DNA of 64,000 nucleotides from Acidithiobacillus ferrianus (GTDB lineage Bacteria > Pseudomonadota > Gammaproteobacteria > Acidithiobacillales > Acidithiobacillaceae): NCBI RefSeq assembly GCF_010378095.1, contig NZ_WNJL01000014.1, forward strand, positions 27,097 to 91,096. The letters run 5' to 3'. The translations under genes and the position numbers were made by a program. This document shows positions 18,662 through 28,116 of the stretch, piece by piece. The notes under the pieces are model-generated. The model saw only the letters and a program-made list of their open reading frames with translations. It made no database searches and had not been told where the DNA came from. Numbering within the stretch: the first letter of the stretch is position 1; every line of letters starts with the position of its first letter.

Positions 18662-19279
18662 ATGTCCGAATACAGTGTGCGCGAAGAACTGAAACCCAGC
18701 GGCCTTGATGGCATCTCAGATGCCCAGATCAACGACCACTGGGGGCTTTATACCGGTTATGTCAATCAGAGCAACGCCTTGCGCAAAGAACTCGCAGAGA
18801 TGCGCACCGCGGGTAAGACCGGGTCGTTAAGTTACGCGGATCGCCGCCGCCGCTTTGGCTTTGAATACAATGGCATGGTATTGCACGAGTACTACTTCGC
18901 CCAACTGAAACCAGGGAGCAGCCTGGACCAGGCACCGGGCTTCAAGGCGGCCATCAACGGGCAGTTTGGTAGTGTCGAAACTTGGCATGAAGATCTGATG
19001 GCCGCCGCCAAGAGCCGCAGTGTAGGTTGGGCTATCACCTATTACGACGGTACCACGGGCCAAATCAACAACCATTTTATCCAGTTGCACGAGGACGGCA
19101 ATATCGGCGGTTTTGTCCCGCTGGTCATCGTCGACGTCTTTGAGCATGCCTATATGGTGGACTGGAAGGCCCTGGGTCGGGCGGACTATCTGGCGGCCCT
19201 GTACAAAAACATGAACTGGGGCGTGGTGGAAGCGCGCTTCCAGGCCGCAAAAAGCGGACAGATTTTCAAGCGGTTCTGA
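18662..19279 (+). CDS. sodB: Superoxide dismutase (Fe/Mn family)
   Basis: The 205-residue protein from ATG 18662 (MSEYSVREELKPSG; ribosome site AGGAGAG) is an Fe/Mn superoxide dismutase. The metal ligands map to His in INDHWGLYTGYVN, His in MVLHEYYF, and Asp and His in VDVFEHAYMVD. NMNWGVVEARF closes the protein. The sequence is divergent from the enteric SodB but matches forms annotated in acidophiles. It stands alone between its own promoter and terminator, consistent with a monocistronic stress gene. Confidence 0.9.
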   Translation: MSEYSVREELKPSGLDGISDAQINDHWGLYTGYVNQSNALRKELAEMRTAGKTGSLSYADRRRRFGFEYNGMVLHEYYFAQLKPGSSLDQAPGFKAAINGQFGSVETWHEDLMAAAKSRSVGWAITYYDGTTGQINNHFIQLHEDGNIGGFVPLVIVDVFEHAYMVDWKALGRADYLAALYKNMNWGVVEARFQAAKSGQIFKRF

Positions 19280-19302
19280 TCAGCCTTTCGACCTGGGTTC
19301 CC

Positions 19303-19329
19303 AAAAGAGCGGCATGCCGCTCTTTTTTA
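19303..19329 (+). terminator. Rho-independent terminator after sodB
   Basis: AAGAGCGGC and GCCGCTCTT form a stem with a two-base loop, followed by a run of T, 24 bases after the sodB stop. Confidence 0.9.
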
Positions 19330-19420
19330 TGGGTCACGCTTTGCAACGTGCCTCCGGCTCCCCTTTGACAGCCGTCAGAGGCCCCCATACCATGAGCCAA
19401 ACCCCGTTAAGGATACCGCC

Positions 19421-20458
19421 ATGGATGCCCTCGACCCTTTGACCTATCGCAGTGCCGGAGTGAATATCGACGCTGGCAATGCACTGGTGGATCGTATCAA
19501 ACCCCTTGCCCAGAGCACTTACCGCGCCGGTGTTCTCGGTGGAATTGGTGGCTTTGGTGGCCTTTTCGCCCTACCGGCCGGTTATCGGGAACCGGTTCTA
19601 GTGTCCGGGACCGATGGCGTGGGCACCAAACTGTTGCTTGCCCTTGAAGCGAATCAGCATGGCGGCATCGGCGTCGATCTGGTCGCCATGTGTGTCAACG
19701 ACATCCTCGTCTCCGGTGCAGAACCCTTGTGGTTCCTCGATTACTACGCCTGTGGGCAACTCGACAAAACGCTGGCGGAAACAGTCATTGCGGGGATCGC
19801 TGAGGGGTGCCGACAATCGGGATGCGCCCTGCTCGGTGGCGAAACAGCCGAAATGCCCGGTATGTACCCAGCGGGTCATTATGATCTGGCGGGCTTTGCC
19901 GTGGGCATTGTCGAAAAATCGGAAATTCTGACGGGCGGCGCCTGCCGGGAAGGGGACGCGGTGATTGGCATCGCTTCTTCCGGGGCGCACAGTAACGGTT
20001 ATTCCCTGATTCGGCAAATTCTCGTACGCAGTGGCGCGCACGCGCACGTCCAGATCAATGGAGAACCTTTGGTGGATCTTCTGCTTCGTCCCACACGGAT
20101 TTACGTCAAAGCGATTCAGTCCCTGCGTAAAACGGTGACGGTGCACGCCCTTGCACATATTACCGGGGGCGGATTAGTGGAGAATCTGCCACGTTCTCTA
20201 CCAGAGAATCTCGCTGCCCGCATAGACCCGCAGACTTGGCAAACGCCCGCCCTTTTTCAGTGGTTGCAAGAACAGGGACAGATCTCCACCGAAGAAATGC
20301 GACGCGTTTTCAACGCGGGCATCGGTATGGTCGCCATCGTCCCTTGGGCCGAGCGCCAGACCGCCGTGCAATCGCTGTTGGACAGCGGTGAACAAGCCTT
20401 TGTCATCGGTGAACTGACCGCACGACAGGATGGTGAAGGAGTCGCTTTTCTTGACTAA
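19421..20458 (+). CDS. purM: Phosphoribosylformylglycinamidine cyclo-ligase (AIR synthetase)
   Basis: PurM closes the imidazole ring in purine synthesis using [17 protein letters not shown] at the N-terminus, [27 protein letters not shown] segment, [10 protein letters not shown] and [14 protein letters not shown] are all conserved, and the length of 345 residues is standard. purN follows with an eight-base overlap, the common purMN arrangement. Confidence 0.97.
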   Translation: MDALDPLTYRSAGVNIDAGNALVDRIKPLAQSTYRAGVLGGIGGFGGLFALPAGYREPVLVSGTDGVGTKLLLALEANQHGGIGVDLVAMCVNDILVSGAEPLWFLDYYACGQLDKTLAETVIAGIAEGCRQSGCALLGGETAEMPGMYPAGHYDLAGFAVGIVEKSEILTGGACREGDAVIGIASSGAHSNGYSLIRQILVRSGAHAHVQINGEPLVDLLLRPTRIYVKAIQSLRKTVTVHALAHITGGGLVENLPRSLPENLAARIDPQTWQTPALFQWLQEQGQISTEEMRRVFNAGIGMVAIVPWAERQTAVQSLLDSGEQAFVIGELTARQDGEGVAFLD

Positions 20459-21122
20459 AAAGCTGGTGGTACTGGTTTCCGGCCAGGGAAGCAACCTGGA
20501 AGCCATACGCGCGGCCTGCGATACCGGACAGATTCCGGATACCCGGATCGCTGCCGTGATCAGCAACCGCCCGACCGCTCCCGCCTTGGGGCGGGCGATA
20601 GAAGCCGGGATCCCCGCCGTCACCCTCGATCACCGTGCCCATGCGCGCCGTGCCGACTTCGATATGGCCTTGCAAAAACAGATCGACCATTACGCAGCCG
20701 ACTTTGTGGTGCTGGCGGGCTTCATGCGCCAGCTCACCCCCGCCTTTGTCCAACATTATGCGGGACGGATATTGAATATCCATCCTTCCCTGCTCCCCGC
20801 CTTTCCAGGCTTGCACACCCATGCCCGGGCGCTGGCGCAGGGCGTGTTCTGGCACGGTGCCAGCGTCCATTTCGTCACCGAGGGGTTGGACGGTGGCCCC
20901 ATCATCATTCAAGCGGCGGTGGCCGTGCTGCCGGGAGACGACGAGAAATCGCTCGCCGCGCGCGTCCTGGCCGCGGAGCATCGCATTTATCCCCAGGCGC
21001 TGGCGTGGCTGGTCAGTGGACGGGTGCGTTACACTGCCGAAGGTACGCACTGGCGAGAAAAACCGCAAACCAATGTACGCGAAGCCATTGCCCCCTCTCT
21101 GGAGCCGCCGCGTGAACCATGA
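20451..21122 (+). CDS. purN: Phosphoribosylglycinamide formyltransferase
   Basis: PurN transfers a formyl group from 10-formyl-THF to GAR. The N-terminal [13 protein letters not shown] loop, the catalytic Asn-His pair in [16 protein letters not shown] and Asp in EGLDGGPII are visible. An in-frame ATG lies at 20430, but GAAGGAG sits eight to nine bases before TTG 20451, giving [13 protein letters not shown], so TTG is preferred. It overlaps both purM upstream and the cinA-like gene downstream. Confidence 0.94.
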   Translation: MTKKLVVLVSGQGSNLEAIRAACDTGQIPDTRIAAVISNRPTAPALGRAIEAGIPAVTLDHRAHARRADFDMALQKQIDHYAADFVVLAGFMRQLTPAFVQHYAGRILNIHPSLLPAFPGLHTHARALAQGVFWHGASVHFVTEGLDGGPIIIQAAVAVLPGDDEKSLAARVLAAEHRIYPQALAWLVSGRVRYTAEGTHWREKPQTNVREAIAPSLEPPREP

Positions 21123-21870
21123 CGTGGGACTTTTGATCATCGGTACCGAGATCCTCTCGGGCAGGCGGGAAGATCGCCATTTCCCGCGTAGCCGCCAGCA
21201 ACTGACGCGATACGGATATGGCGTCGCCTGGTGCCTGATCGTGCCTGACACGCGGGATATTTTGCGCGCGCAACTACGCTGGGCGATGTCCCAGGCAACA
21301 CCGTTTTTCTCCTTTGGCGGCTTAGGCGCGACGCCCGACGACCTGACCCGCGATTGTGCCGCATGGGCTGCCGGCATTGCCTTGTCCCGACACCCTGAAG
21401 CCGAAGCGCTGATCCGCCGGCAGTTCGGGGATGCCGCTGAACCCGTGCGGATACGCATGGCCGATCTGCCCGCCGGAGCCACATTGATCCCCAACCCGGT
21501 CAATAACGTGCCTGGATTTTCCGTGGGTAATGGCCATTTTTTCCCGGGATTTCCGCACATGGCGGAACCCATGAGCGACTGGGTGCTTGCACAGTATTTT
21601 CCACCCCGGCAGGCGGATCTGGAGGCCCGAATTCTCCTACTCAACGCACGGGAAGGGGACTTGGTTCCCCTGATGGAAAGCTTCTGCGCAGCCCATCCGG
21701 ACATCCGCTTTTCCAGTCTGCCCAGCTTCAAGGCGAACGGCCCGCAGATCGAATTGGGGGTGGCGGGGAGAGCAGCCGCCGTGCAGAGCGCCATGGCGGA
21801 TTTGCAGGAAAGACTGCGGGAAATGGGTTACGCGGTATCCGAGTTGGCTGATCCCGGTGGTATCGGATAA
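21112..21870 (+). CDS. Molybdopterin-binding domain protein, CinA N-terminal-like
   Basis: From GTG 21112 (GGAG seven bases before) the product is 252 residues. LLIIGTEILSGRREDRH is the MoCF/CinA opening, and FFSFGGLGATPDDLTRDC the second motif. PNPVNNVPGFSV and FFPGFPHMAEPM continue the fold. It lacks the C-terminal nicotinamide-deamidase half of CinA. Stand-alone proteins of this type are called competence/damage-inducible or molybdopterin-binding, without a firm role. It overlaps the purN stop, suggesting joint expression. Confidence 0.85.
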   Translation: MNHDVGLLIIGTEILSGRREDRHFPRSRQQLTRYGYGVAWCLIVPDTRDILRAQLRWAMSQATPFFSFGGLGATPDDLTRDCAAWAAGIALSRHPEAEALIRRQFGDAAEPVRIRMADLPAGATLIPNPVNNVPGFSVGNGHFFPGFPHMAEPMSDWVLAQYFPPRQADLEARILLLNAREGDLVPLMESFCAAHPDIRFSSLPSFKANGPQIELGVAGRAAAVQSAMADLQERLREMGYAVSELADPGGIG

Positions 21871-21933
21871 GCCTCGGGCGGTCTGGCTCTTGGGCGGGAT
21901 CTTCGCATTGGAGTTTCCCATTGGAGGTGTGTA

Positions 21934-23319
21934 GTGGCCATGCAATCCGTTGACCTGCTCACCATTGGTGCCGGCGGAGGCGCCTATCCCGCCGCCTTCC
22001 GGCTGGCCAAGGCGGGGCGCTCCGTAGTCATGGTCGACCCCAAAGGGGTGATGAGCGGAAACTGCCTCTACGAAGGTTGCATCCCTTCGAAGGCCATGCG
22101 GGAAACCGCGGTGATGCTGCAATCCCAGCGGCGTTTTGCAACCCGTGGCCTGTCCGGCTCCATGCGCATCGACTATGCGCAAATGATAGCCCACAAAGAT
22201 GCCATTCAAGCGCGACGCTATCAGCAACATGCCGCCGAGCTGGCCGCCGTGCCCAACATCCGCCTGCTTCAGGGGGTGGCGCGTTTCCTGAGCCCCCATG
22301 AAGTCGCCGTCACCACCGCAACGGGCGAACAGTGCTTTCATTGCGCCCAGATCATTCTCGCCAGCGGCTCGGAGGTGTTTGCCCCTCCCATTCCGGGCGC
22401 CCATCTTTGCCTCAGCAGCCACGATCTGTATAAACCCGATCCCACGCTCAAAAAGCTCCCCGGACACCTGATCGTCATCGGCGGTGGTTATATCGGCCTG
22501 GAAACCGCCACATTCCTTGCCGCATTCGGTGCACAAGTCACGCTGCTCCAGCGGGGTGAACAGGTCCTGGATGGTATGGACCCCGCCCTGGTCGCACAGC
22601 TCACCCCGCTCCTGGATCCCCGCGTCCGGATACTGACCGGCGTGGACGTCACCGCGGTCGAAGCGAGCAGACGAGGCCGTCGCGTACGCTATCGGCGGAA
22701 AGGCAAAAACGAGCAGTTGGAGGGCGATATCGTGCTGATGGCGGTGGGCAGGCGACCCGTCATCCCCGCCGGCACCGTGGAAATCGGTATTGCGGTGGGG
22801 AAGAAAGGCGTCGAGGTCGGCGCGGGTTTGCAAACCGCCCATCCGCACATCTATGCCTGCGGCGACGTCAACGGGCGGGTACCTCTCTTTCACGCTGCCG
22901 TGCGCCAGTCACTGGTCGCGGCCCATAACATCCTCGGTGGCAATCAGCCCTTGGATTACGCGGACTTCAGCCATGTGCCCACCACCATTTTCACCCTGCC
23001 CGCCGCGGCCTATGTAGGGATAACCCCGGATCAGGCCGCAGCGAGAGGAATGGCGCTGGTCACCGGACGCTACGATTTCGCGGAAGACGCGCGGGCGCAG
23101 ATCCTGGAGCGCACGGAAGGGGGCATCCGACTGTTCTTTGCACCCGACGGTCTGCGTCTACTGGGCGGCTGGGTGCTGGGCATCGATGCCGGCCACCTCA
23201 TCGGTCAGATCGGCATGGCCGCCGCCAGCGGGCTCACCGCCTATGATCTGGCGCGTTTCGCCGATCAGCACCCCACGAGCGCGGAAGGCATCGGCAAGGC
23301 GGCACGCAGCCTGTTTTAA
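21934..23319 (+). CDS. lpd: Dihydrolipoamide dehydrogenase-type pyridine nucleotide-disulfide oxidoreductase
   Basis: The 461-residue flavoprotein has the FAD loop TIGAGGGAYPAAFRLA, the redox disulfide in GNCLYEGCIPSK (residues ~46-51), the NAD site VIGGGYIGLETATF and the second FAD motif IYACGDVNG. The active-site His-Glu pair of the C-terminal interface is DQHPTSAEGI. GTG 21934 has GGAGG six bases upstream. It stands apart from any pyruvate or 2-oxoglutarate dehydrogenase genes in this window, so its partner (a 2-oxoacid complex, glycine cleavage, or a lipoate-based sulfur pathway in acidophiles) is not shown here. Confidence 0.88.
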   Translation: MAMQSVDLLTIGAGGGAYPAAFRLAKAGRSVVMVDPKGVMSGNCLYEGCIPSKAMRETAVMLQSQRRFATRGLSGSMRIDYAQMIAHKDAIQARRYQQHAAELAAVPNIRLLQGVARFLSPHEVAVTTATGEQCFHCAQIILASGSEVFAPPIPGAHLCLSSHDLYKPDPTLKKLPGHLIVIGGGYIGLETATFLAAFGAQVTLLQRGEQVLDGMDPALVAQLTPLLDPRVRILTGVDVTAVEASRRGRRVRYRRKGKNEQLEGDIVLMAVGRRPVIPAGTVEIGIAVGKKGVEVGAGLQTAHPHIYACGDVNGRVPLFHAAVRQSLVAAHNILGGNQPLDYADFSHVPTTIFTLPAAAYVGITPDQAAARGMALVTGRYDFAEDARAQILERTEGGIRLFFAPDGLRLLGGWVLGIDAGHLIGQIGMAAASGLTAYDLARFADQHPTSAEGIGKAARSLF

Positions 23320-23362
23320 GCGCACCACCCACGAGACATACAAAATACGAGGAGCATACCGT

Positions 23363-24148
23363 ATGGAAGCACCCAAGGAACATCGCGTATCGGCGAAACG
23401 GCACTACAAAGAAGAGTTACACCAACTCCAAGTGGAGTTGGTCAAATTGCAACGCCACATCATCCGCAAGAACGACAAGATTCTGGTCATCCTGGAGGGT
23501 CGTGACGCGGCCGGTAAGGATGGCAGCATCAAACGGATCATCGCGCATCTGAGCCCCCGCGAAACACGCGTCGTCGCTTTGGGCAAGCCTTCCGACCGTG
23601 AGGAAAGCCAGTGGTATTTTCAGCGCTATGTCCCCCACCTGCCGGCGGCCCAAGAGTTCGTCTTCTTTAATCGGAGTTGGTACAACCGCGCCGGCGTGGA
23701 AAAGGTCATGGGTTTTTGCACCGATGCACAATATGAGGAGTTTTTTGCCGAGGTTACAGACTTCGAGGGTATGCTGGTCCGCTCAGATATCCGTTTCATC
23801 AAAGTATATCTGGACATTTCAAAGCATGAGCAAAAGCGCCGCCTGAAAGCACGCAAGGACAACCCGCTCAAACAGTGGAAAACCAGCCCCATCGACGAAC
23901 AGGCCGTCAAGCGCTGGGAGGATTACAGCCGTGCGCGCGATGTGATGCTAGCCCGCACGCACACCAGCTTCACCCCTTGGACCATTGTCGATGCGGATGA
24001 CAAAAAAATCGCCCGCCTCCAACTGATCAAGGGGCTGCTGAACCGCCTGGAGTATGCGCATAAAGACACCCGCCTGACCTTGCCTGACCAGACGATCCTC
24101 TTTGACTACGATCCCCTCTACCTGGAAAATGGCCGGATCAAACCCTAG
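23363..24148 (+). CDS. ppk2: Polyphosphate kinase 2
   Basis: PPK2 transfers phosphate between polyphosphate and nucleotides. ATG 23363 follows GAGGAG and gives 261 residues. The Walker A motif LEGRDAAGKDGSIKR lies at about 44-58. SDREESQWYFQRYVPHLP, FFNRSWYNRAGVEKVMGF and LKARKDNPLKQWK are family signatures. The size fits the short, single-domain class. It follows the lpd gene closely and is convergent with rnr. Polyphosphate helps acidophiles against metal and pH stress. Confidence 0.94.
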   Translation: MEAPKEHRVSAKRHYKEELHQLQVELVKLQRHIIRKNDKILVILEGRDAAGKDGSIKRIIAHLSPRETRVVALGKPSDREESQWYFQRYVPHLPAAQEFVFFNRSWYNRAGVEKVMGFCTDAQYEEFFAEVTDFEGMLVRSDIRFIKVYLDISKHEQKRRLKARKDNPLKQWKTSPIDEQAVKRWEDYSRARDVMLARTHTSFTPWTIVDADDKKIARLQLIKGLLNRLEYAHKDTRLTLPDQTILFDYDPLYLENGRIKP

Positions 24149-24192
24149 CTTGGTCGCGTTCCGTCACCCCGCGTCTCTGGTGGGTAGCCCGA

Positions 24193-26433
24193 TCAATCTT
24201 TTCGACCGCGACGGCTCCTTCGGCTTTTCGCCGCACCGCGGACCTGTCCCCCTTTTGGGACACGCTCGAAATCGATCTTCCGCTCATCCAGGTTGACATT
24301 CATGACCTTGATCTCGATCTCATCCCCCAACTGAAAGGTTTCCTTGCTGCGATCCCCGACAATTCGGTAGTGTTGCGCGTCAAAGTGAAAATAGTCTTCA
24401 CCCAGGGTACTGATATGAATGAGGCCCTCCACATAGATTTCGCGTAACGCCACGAAAAGACCGAACCCTGTGACCCCGGTAATAATCCCGACATAGGTTT
24501 CCCCCACCTTATCCATCATAAATTCGCACTTGAGCCAGTTCACCGCCTCACGACTGGCCTCGTCCGCGCGGCGCTCCGTCATGGAACAGTGCTGACTGAG
24601 TTCTTGCAGCTCTTTTTTAGGAAGCCAAACGGGATCGGTATCCGCGGCGTCCAGCAGGGCATGAATCCCCCGATGCACCACGAGATCCGGATAACGGCGA
24701 ATCGGCGAAGTAAAGTGGGTATACGCCGGGAAGGCCAGACCGAAGTGCATACCGGTATCCGCGGTGTAATAGGCCTGCGAAAGGCTCCGCAAGATCACGG
24801 TCTGGATCAGGCTGGAATCACTCCGCTCGCGGGTATCCTCAATGATTTTTGCCAGATCAGCGCTGCGCGGATGAACGGGCAGACGTACCGGCACCCCAAG
24901 CTCACTCAAAAAGCGGCGTAAATCTTCCAGCTTGTCGCTGGAGGGTTCCGGATGAACCCGATACAGCATCGGCAGATCGTGGATGCGAAAGTATTGCGCA
25001 GCGCAGACATTGGCAGCGAGCATGCATTCCTCAATGATCCGGTGCGCCACATTGCGCGTGACCGCCACGATTTTTTCAATACGTGCCTGCTCATTGTAGA
25101 TGATGCGGCTTTCCTGCGAGTCGAACTCGATCGTGCCACGCCGGGCGCGCGCCTTGGAGAGGCTTTCATAGAGACGGTGCAAGGCTTCCAGATGCGGAAT
25201 CAGAACCGCGTCTCTAGCGCGTGCGTCCTCGTCACCGGCCAAGATGGCGGCCACCTCATCATAGGTAAAACGGCGTTGCGAACGCATGATGCCCCGCGCA
25301 AAACGGAAACGTTGCACTTCCCCCGTCTCGTCCATCTCCATTTCACAGAGCATGCAGAGACGGTCGACGTGGGGGTTGAGAGAACAGAGCCCGTTGGACA
25401 ATATCTCGGGCAGCATGGGTATCACCCGACGGGGGAAATATACGGAGTTGCCGCGCGTAACGGCCTCTTTATCCAGCGCCGAATCCGGACGCACATAGGT
25501 AGCGACGTCGGCGATGGCCACGATCAGGCGGAAGCCGTTCTCGATCTCTTCCGCATAGACCGCGTCATCAAAGTCTTTGGCGTCGGCCCCGTCAATGGTG
25601 ACCAGCGGCAGATCGCGCAGATCGCGGCGCCCTGCTTTCATGGAATCCGGTACGCTCTCCGAGAATACGGTTATCTCGCGCTCCACCGCTTCCGGCCACT
25701 GATACGGCAAACCGTAGTTGCGTACGGCAATCTCGACCTCCATTCCCGGCGCCATGTGCTCTCCGAGGATTTCGATCACACGCCCTTGCGGCATATTACG
25801 CCCATCGGGGTATTGGGTGATTTCCAGGATCACGATTTGCCCGTGTACCGGAACCAGCGTGCCGCCCTCCACCACCCCAAATTCCTGGGGAATACGACGG
25901 TCTTCGGGAATGACGTAATGGACCCCACCTTCGGCATAATAGCGGCCGACGATCTGCTGGAGCGCCCGCTCCAGAATCCGCACCACCGTGCCCTCGACAC
26001 GCCCACGCCGATCCTCGCCGATGGCCCGCCCCAGCAACGTGTCGCCGTGAAAGACTTTGCGCATCTCCCGGGGGGAAAGGAAAAGATCCTTCCCTCCCGC
26101 TTCGGGAATCAAAAAACCAAAACCGTCCGGATGCGCGCTGACGGTGCCGCGCACCAATTCCATCGCCCCGACCAGGCCATACGCTCCGCGTCGGTTACAC
26201 ACGAGTTGACCATCCCGCTCCATGGCCCGCAAGCGACGCCGGAGCGCTTCCTGATCTTCTTCAACCACGTCCAGATCAACGATAAGGTCTTCCAGAGTGA
26301 GCGGCTTACCCGCCCCCTCCAGATGATTGAGCAGGTACTCCCTACTGACAATGGGTCGTTCATATCTTTCTTTTTCCCGCTCGAACATGGGATCACGCTC
26401 ACTCAGTGAGGTGGGTTCTTGTGTTTCCGGCAT
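24193..26433 (-). CDS. rnr: Ribonuclease R
   Basis: This 3'-5' exoribonuclease degrades structured RNA. The 746-residue protein has an N-terminal helix-turn-helix region, cold-shock domains, the RNB catalytic centre with Asp residues in TIDGADAKDFDDAVY (about 275-290), HFTSPIRRYPDLVVHR and a C-terminal S1 domain (GLFVALREIYVEGLIHIS). ATG 26433 has AAGGAG nine bases upstream; a TTG two codons earlier is less well placed. The tail is basic (KSRRSRRGRKD), as usual. It is divergent from tRNA-Leu. Confidence 0.96.
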   Translation of the reverse strand: MPETQEPTSLSERDPMFEREKERYERPIVSREYLLNHLEGAGKPLTLEDLIVDLDVVEEDQEALRRRLRAMERDGQLVCNRRGAYGLVGAMELVRGTVSAHPDGFGFLIPEAGGKDLFLSPREMRKVFHGDTLLGRAIGEDRRGRVEGTVVRILERALQQIVGRYYAEGGVHYVIPEDRRIPQEFGVVEGGTLVPVHGQIVILEITQYPDGRNMPQGRVIEILGEHMAPGMEVEIAVRNYGLPYQWPEAVEREITVFSESVPDSMKAGRRDLRDLPLVTIDGADAKDFDDAVYAEEIENGFRLIVAIADVATYVRPDSALDKEAVTRGNSVYFPRRVIPMLPEILSNGLCSLNPHVDRLCMLCEMEMDETGEVQRFRFARGIMRSQRRFTYDEVAAILAGDEDARARDAVLIPHLEALHRLYESLSKARARRGTIEFDSQESRIIYNEQARIEKIVAVTRNVAHRIIEECMLAANVCAAQYFRIHDLPMLYRVHPEPSSDKLEDLRRFLSELGVPVRLPVHPRSADLAKIIEDTRERSDSSLIQTVILRSLSQAYYTADTGMHFGLAFPAYTHFTSPIRRYPDLVVHRGIHALLDAADTDPVWLPKKELQELSQHCSMTERRADEASREAVNWLKCEFMMDKVGETYVGIITGVTGFGLFVALREIYVEGLIHISTLGEDYFHFDAQHYRIVGDRSKETFQLGDEIEIKVMNVNLDERKIDFERVPKGGQVRGAAKSRRSRRGRKD

Positions 26434-26470
26434 TGACAAATGCTCCTTAATAAATGATGATTCCGGTTAT

Positions 26471-26557
26471 GCCGAGGTGGCGGAATTGGTAGACGCGCTA
26501 GGTTCAGGTCCTAGTAAGCGAAAGCTTGTGCTGGTTCGAATCCAGTCCCCGGTACCA
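26471..26557 (+). tRNA. tRNA-Leu (anticodon CAG)
   Basis: The 87-base sequence has the leucine D arm (GTGGCGGAATTGGTAGACGC), anticodon loop TTCAGGT (CAG), a long variable arm (GCGAAAGC) and T arm CTGGTTCGAATCCAG, with CCA encoded. The acceptor stem is imperfect: GCCGAGG faces CCCCGGT, giving a G-U pair at 1-72 and an A-C mismatch at 5-68. Confidence 0.93.
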
Positions 26558-26569
26558 AAAGGCGAGCAA

Positions 26570-26600
26570 GCCGGGAACCTGTGGCGTTCCCGGCTTTTTT
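26570..26600 (+). terminator. Rho-independent terminator after tRNA-Leu
   Basis: GCCGGGAAC and GTTCCCGGC form a nine-pair stem with a seven-base loop, followed by six T, thirteen bases after the tRNA. Confidence 0.92.
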
Positions 26601-26744
26601 GCAACACTTTGTTCAGCTTAATCATCCTCTGCAATCCGAAGTACCCTCCAAAACAACTGCCCGATCATCGAGCCGGGCATGATGGGCGTATCTTGCGGGA
26701 TGATCCTTTACTTGTCCAACGAACATCGTTCCTTTTTGCCCCTC

Positions 26745-27041
26745 TTATTTCGGTGGTTCCTGCGTATCTGCCGCTCCGCCCTGCTCCACGCGATACACCC
26801 AGGCCAGAATTTCCGCAATGGCCTGATACAGTTGCGGCGGAATCTGCTGATCGAGATCGATCTGCATGAGCAGGCTGACCAGTTCTTTCGATTCATGCAC
26901 GAAAACCCCGGCCTCGCGCGCCCTCGCGATGATCTGTTCAGCGACCAGTCCTCGTCCCTTCGCCACGACGACAGGGGCGGCTTCTTTCGTGCCATAGCGC
27001 AAGGCCACGGCATGGCGTGCCTTCTCTGACCTATTCGCCAT
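26745..27041 (-). CDS. fhlB: FhlB, FlhB C-terminal-domain homologue
   Basis: The 98-residue protein from ATG 27041 matches the cytoplasmic C-terminal domain of FlhB/EscU (ARHAVALRYG..., GRGLVAEQIIARAREAGVFVHES, IPPQLYQAIAEILAWVYR). It lacks the transmembrane half and the autocleaved NPTH motif (here SEKARHAV). FhlB proteins are associated with the flagellar export gate. It overlaps the FliK-like gene by eleven bases, and an FlhB-type domain beside a hook-length protein makes functional sense, since FliK acts on FlhB. Confidence 0.85.
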   Translation of the reverse strand: MANRSEKARHAVALRYGTKEAAPVVVAKGRGLVAEQIIARAREAGVFVHESKELVSLLMQIDLDQQIPPQLYQAIAEILAWVYRVEQGGAADTQEPPK

Positions 27042-28116
27042 CGTACTCACGTATCTCATGCTGCCGGATACACAAGCCCAGCGCCTGCAACGCCTTTTCC
27101 AAATCCTTCCAATGCGCTCTTAACGGCGCAACTTGATCGGCCTTGATCGACAAGCTCAAGATATCCTGATGCAATCGCAGTTTCGCCTGTATATTCCCCA
27201 GATGGGGCATATGCAGCGTCAATGTGCTATCCCAATGCGGCGCGACAGCCTCCATGGCCATCGCCGGTGGACGTGCATGGTCCCTCGCGCGTCCTTCGCG
27301 TCGGCTTACGGTCCATTGCATACACTGCCCCGGCCACACCGGACCGCTCCAGGTGATCTGCTGTTGATTCAGTACCTGGACTTGGCGTCCCACCAAACTC
27401 GCCAGGTCGGCGGACGGCTGTACCAAAGCGTGATTTGCGACCGTTTTCCCCAGATCGGCAATTTGCATGTATGTCATTGCCCCCGTGGCGCGATCCGGCA
27501 AAATGCGCGCTGGCGCCTGATTGGTGGCAGACGGCGGAGTGGTCACCTCGTGTGGAGTCGATAGCCCCTTAGGCACCACCCGGGGCAAAGCGGCGTTCTG
27601 CGGTTCCCCCTGCAAATTTTGCAGGGGCATTTTGCCCTGAACCCAAGCCACCAGATGGCTCTCATAAAAAAGCCCGCTCTGCGTCACGGACTGCTGTAGG
27701 GTTTGCGCGATCTGCCCCCCTGCGGTGGGCGGTCCATCCAGGAGTGGCCGCAACCCGCGGATACCACCGGCCTCCGCTGAGCGCGGCAAATCCAGAAGGG
27801 ATTGCGCCACATTCGACAAGACCAAATGGTCGGCTACCGGGTGTGGGACCGTCCCCGTCAACAAGAAAGCGGGTCGTACCGCGCCGCCCAAATAGAGGAG
27901 TTGCAGACGCTCTCCCACAGTCCATTGCCCGGGCAAATGGAGGGCAAGCGACCTGCCCGCCACCTCGACGAGCATTTGTCCCTTGGCGCTTTGTAAAATT
28001 CGCCCCTCTACCGGAGTGCCAGGAGGCATGGCCTTCGCCAGGGCCGTCGCGACTCGCTGGGTCAGCGCTGCCTCGACGACACGCATGAGCGACCCGGTTG
28101 CGGCGGAAAGTGTCAT
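27031..28116 (-). CDS. FliK-like hook-length control protein (C-terminal FliK domain)
   Basis: ATG 28116 overlaps the preceding gene (ATGA) and gives 361 residues. The N-terminal region has an OB-like stretch (GTPVEGRILQSAKGQMLVEV). The middle is Gln/Pro-rich, and the last 100 residues resemble the FliK C-terminal domain (WDSTLTLHMPHLGNIQAKLRL...LRAHWKDLEKALQALGL). A second, classical fliK begins at 62,849. The pairing with FhlB suggests an export-switch role, possibly specialised. This is inferred from domain and context. Confidence 0.72.
   Translation of the reverse strand: MTLSAATGSLMRVVEAALTQRVATALAKAMPPGTPVEGRILQSAKGQMLVEVAGRSLALHLPGQWTVGERLQLLYLGGAVRPAFLLTGTVPHPVADHLVLSNVAQSLLDLPRSAEAGGIRGLRPLLDGPPTAGGQIAQTLQQSVTQSGLFYESHLVAWVQGKMPLQNLQGEPQNAALPRVVPKGLSTPHEVTTPPSATNQAPARILPDRATGAMTYMQIADLGKTVANHALVQPSADLASLVGRQVQVLNQQQITWSGPVWPGQCMQWTVSRREGRARDHARPPAMAMEAVAPHWDSTLTLHMPHLGNIQAKLRLHQDILSLSIKADQVAPLRAHWKDLEKALQALGLCIRQHEIREYDGE

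Noticed and set aside
20403..21794. 463-codon minus-strand frame opposite purN and the cinA-like gene
   Set aside because: Low-complexity Arg/Gly/Ser shadow without motifs.
24952..26409. 485-codon plus-strand frame opposite rnr
   Set aside because: Antisense shadow of RNase R, whose catalytic motifs are clear.
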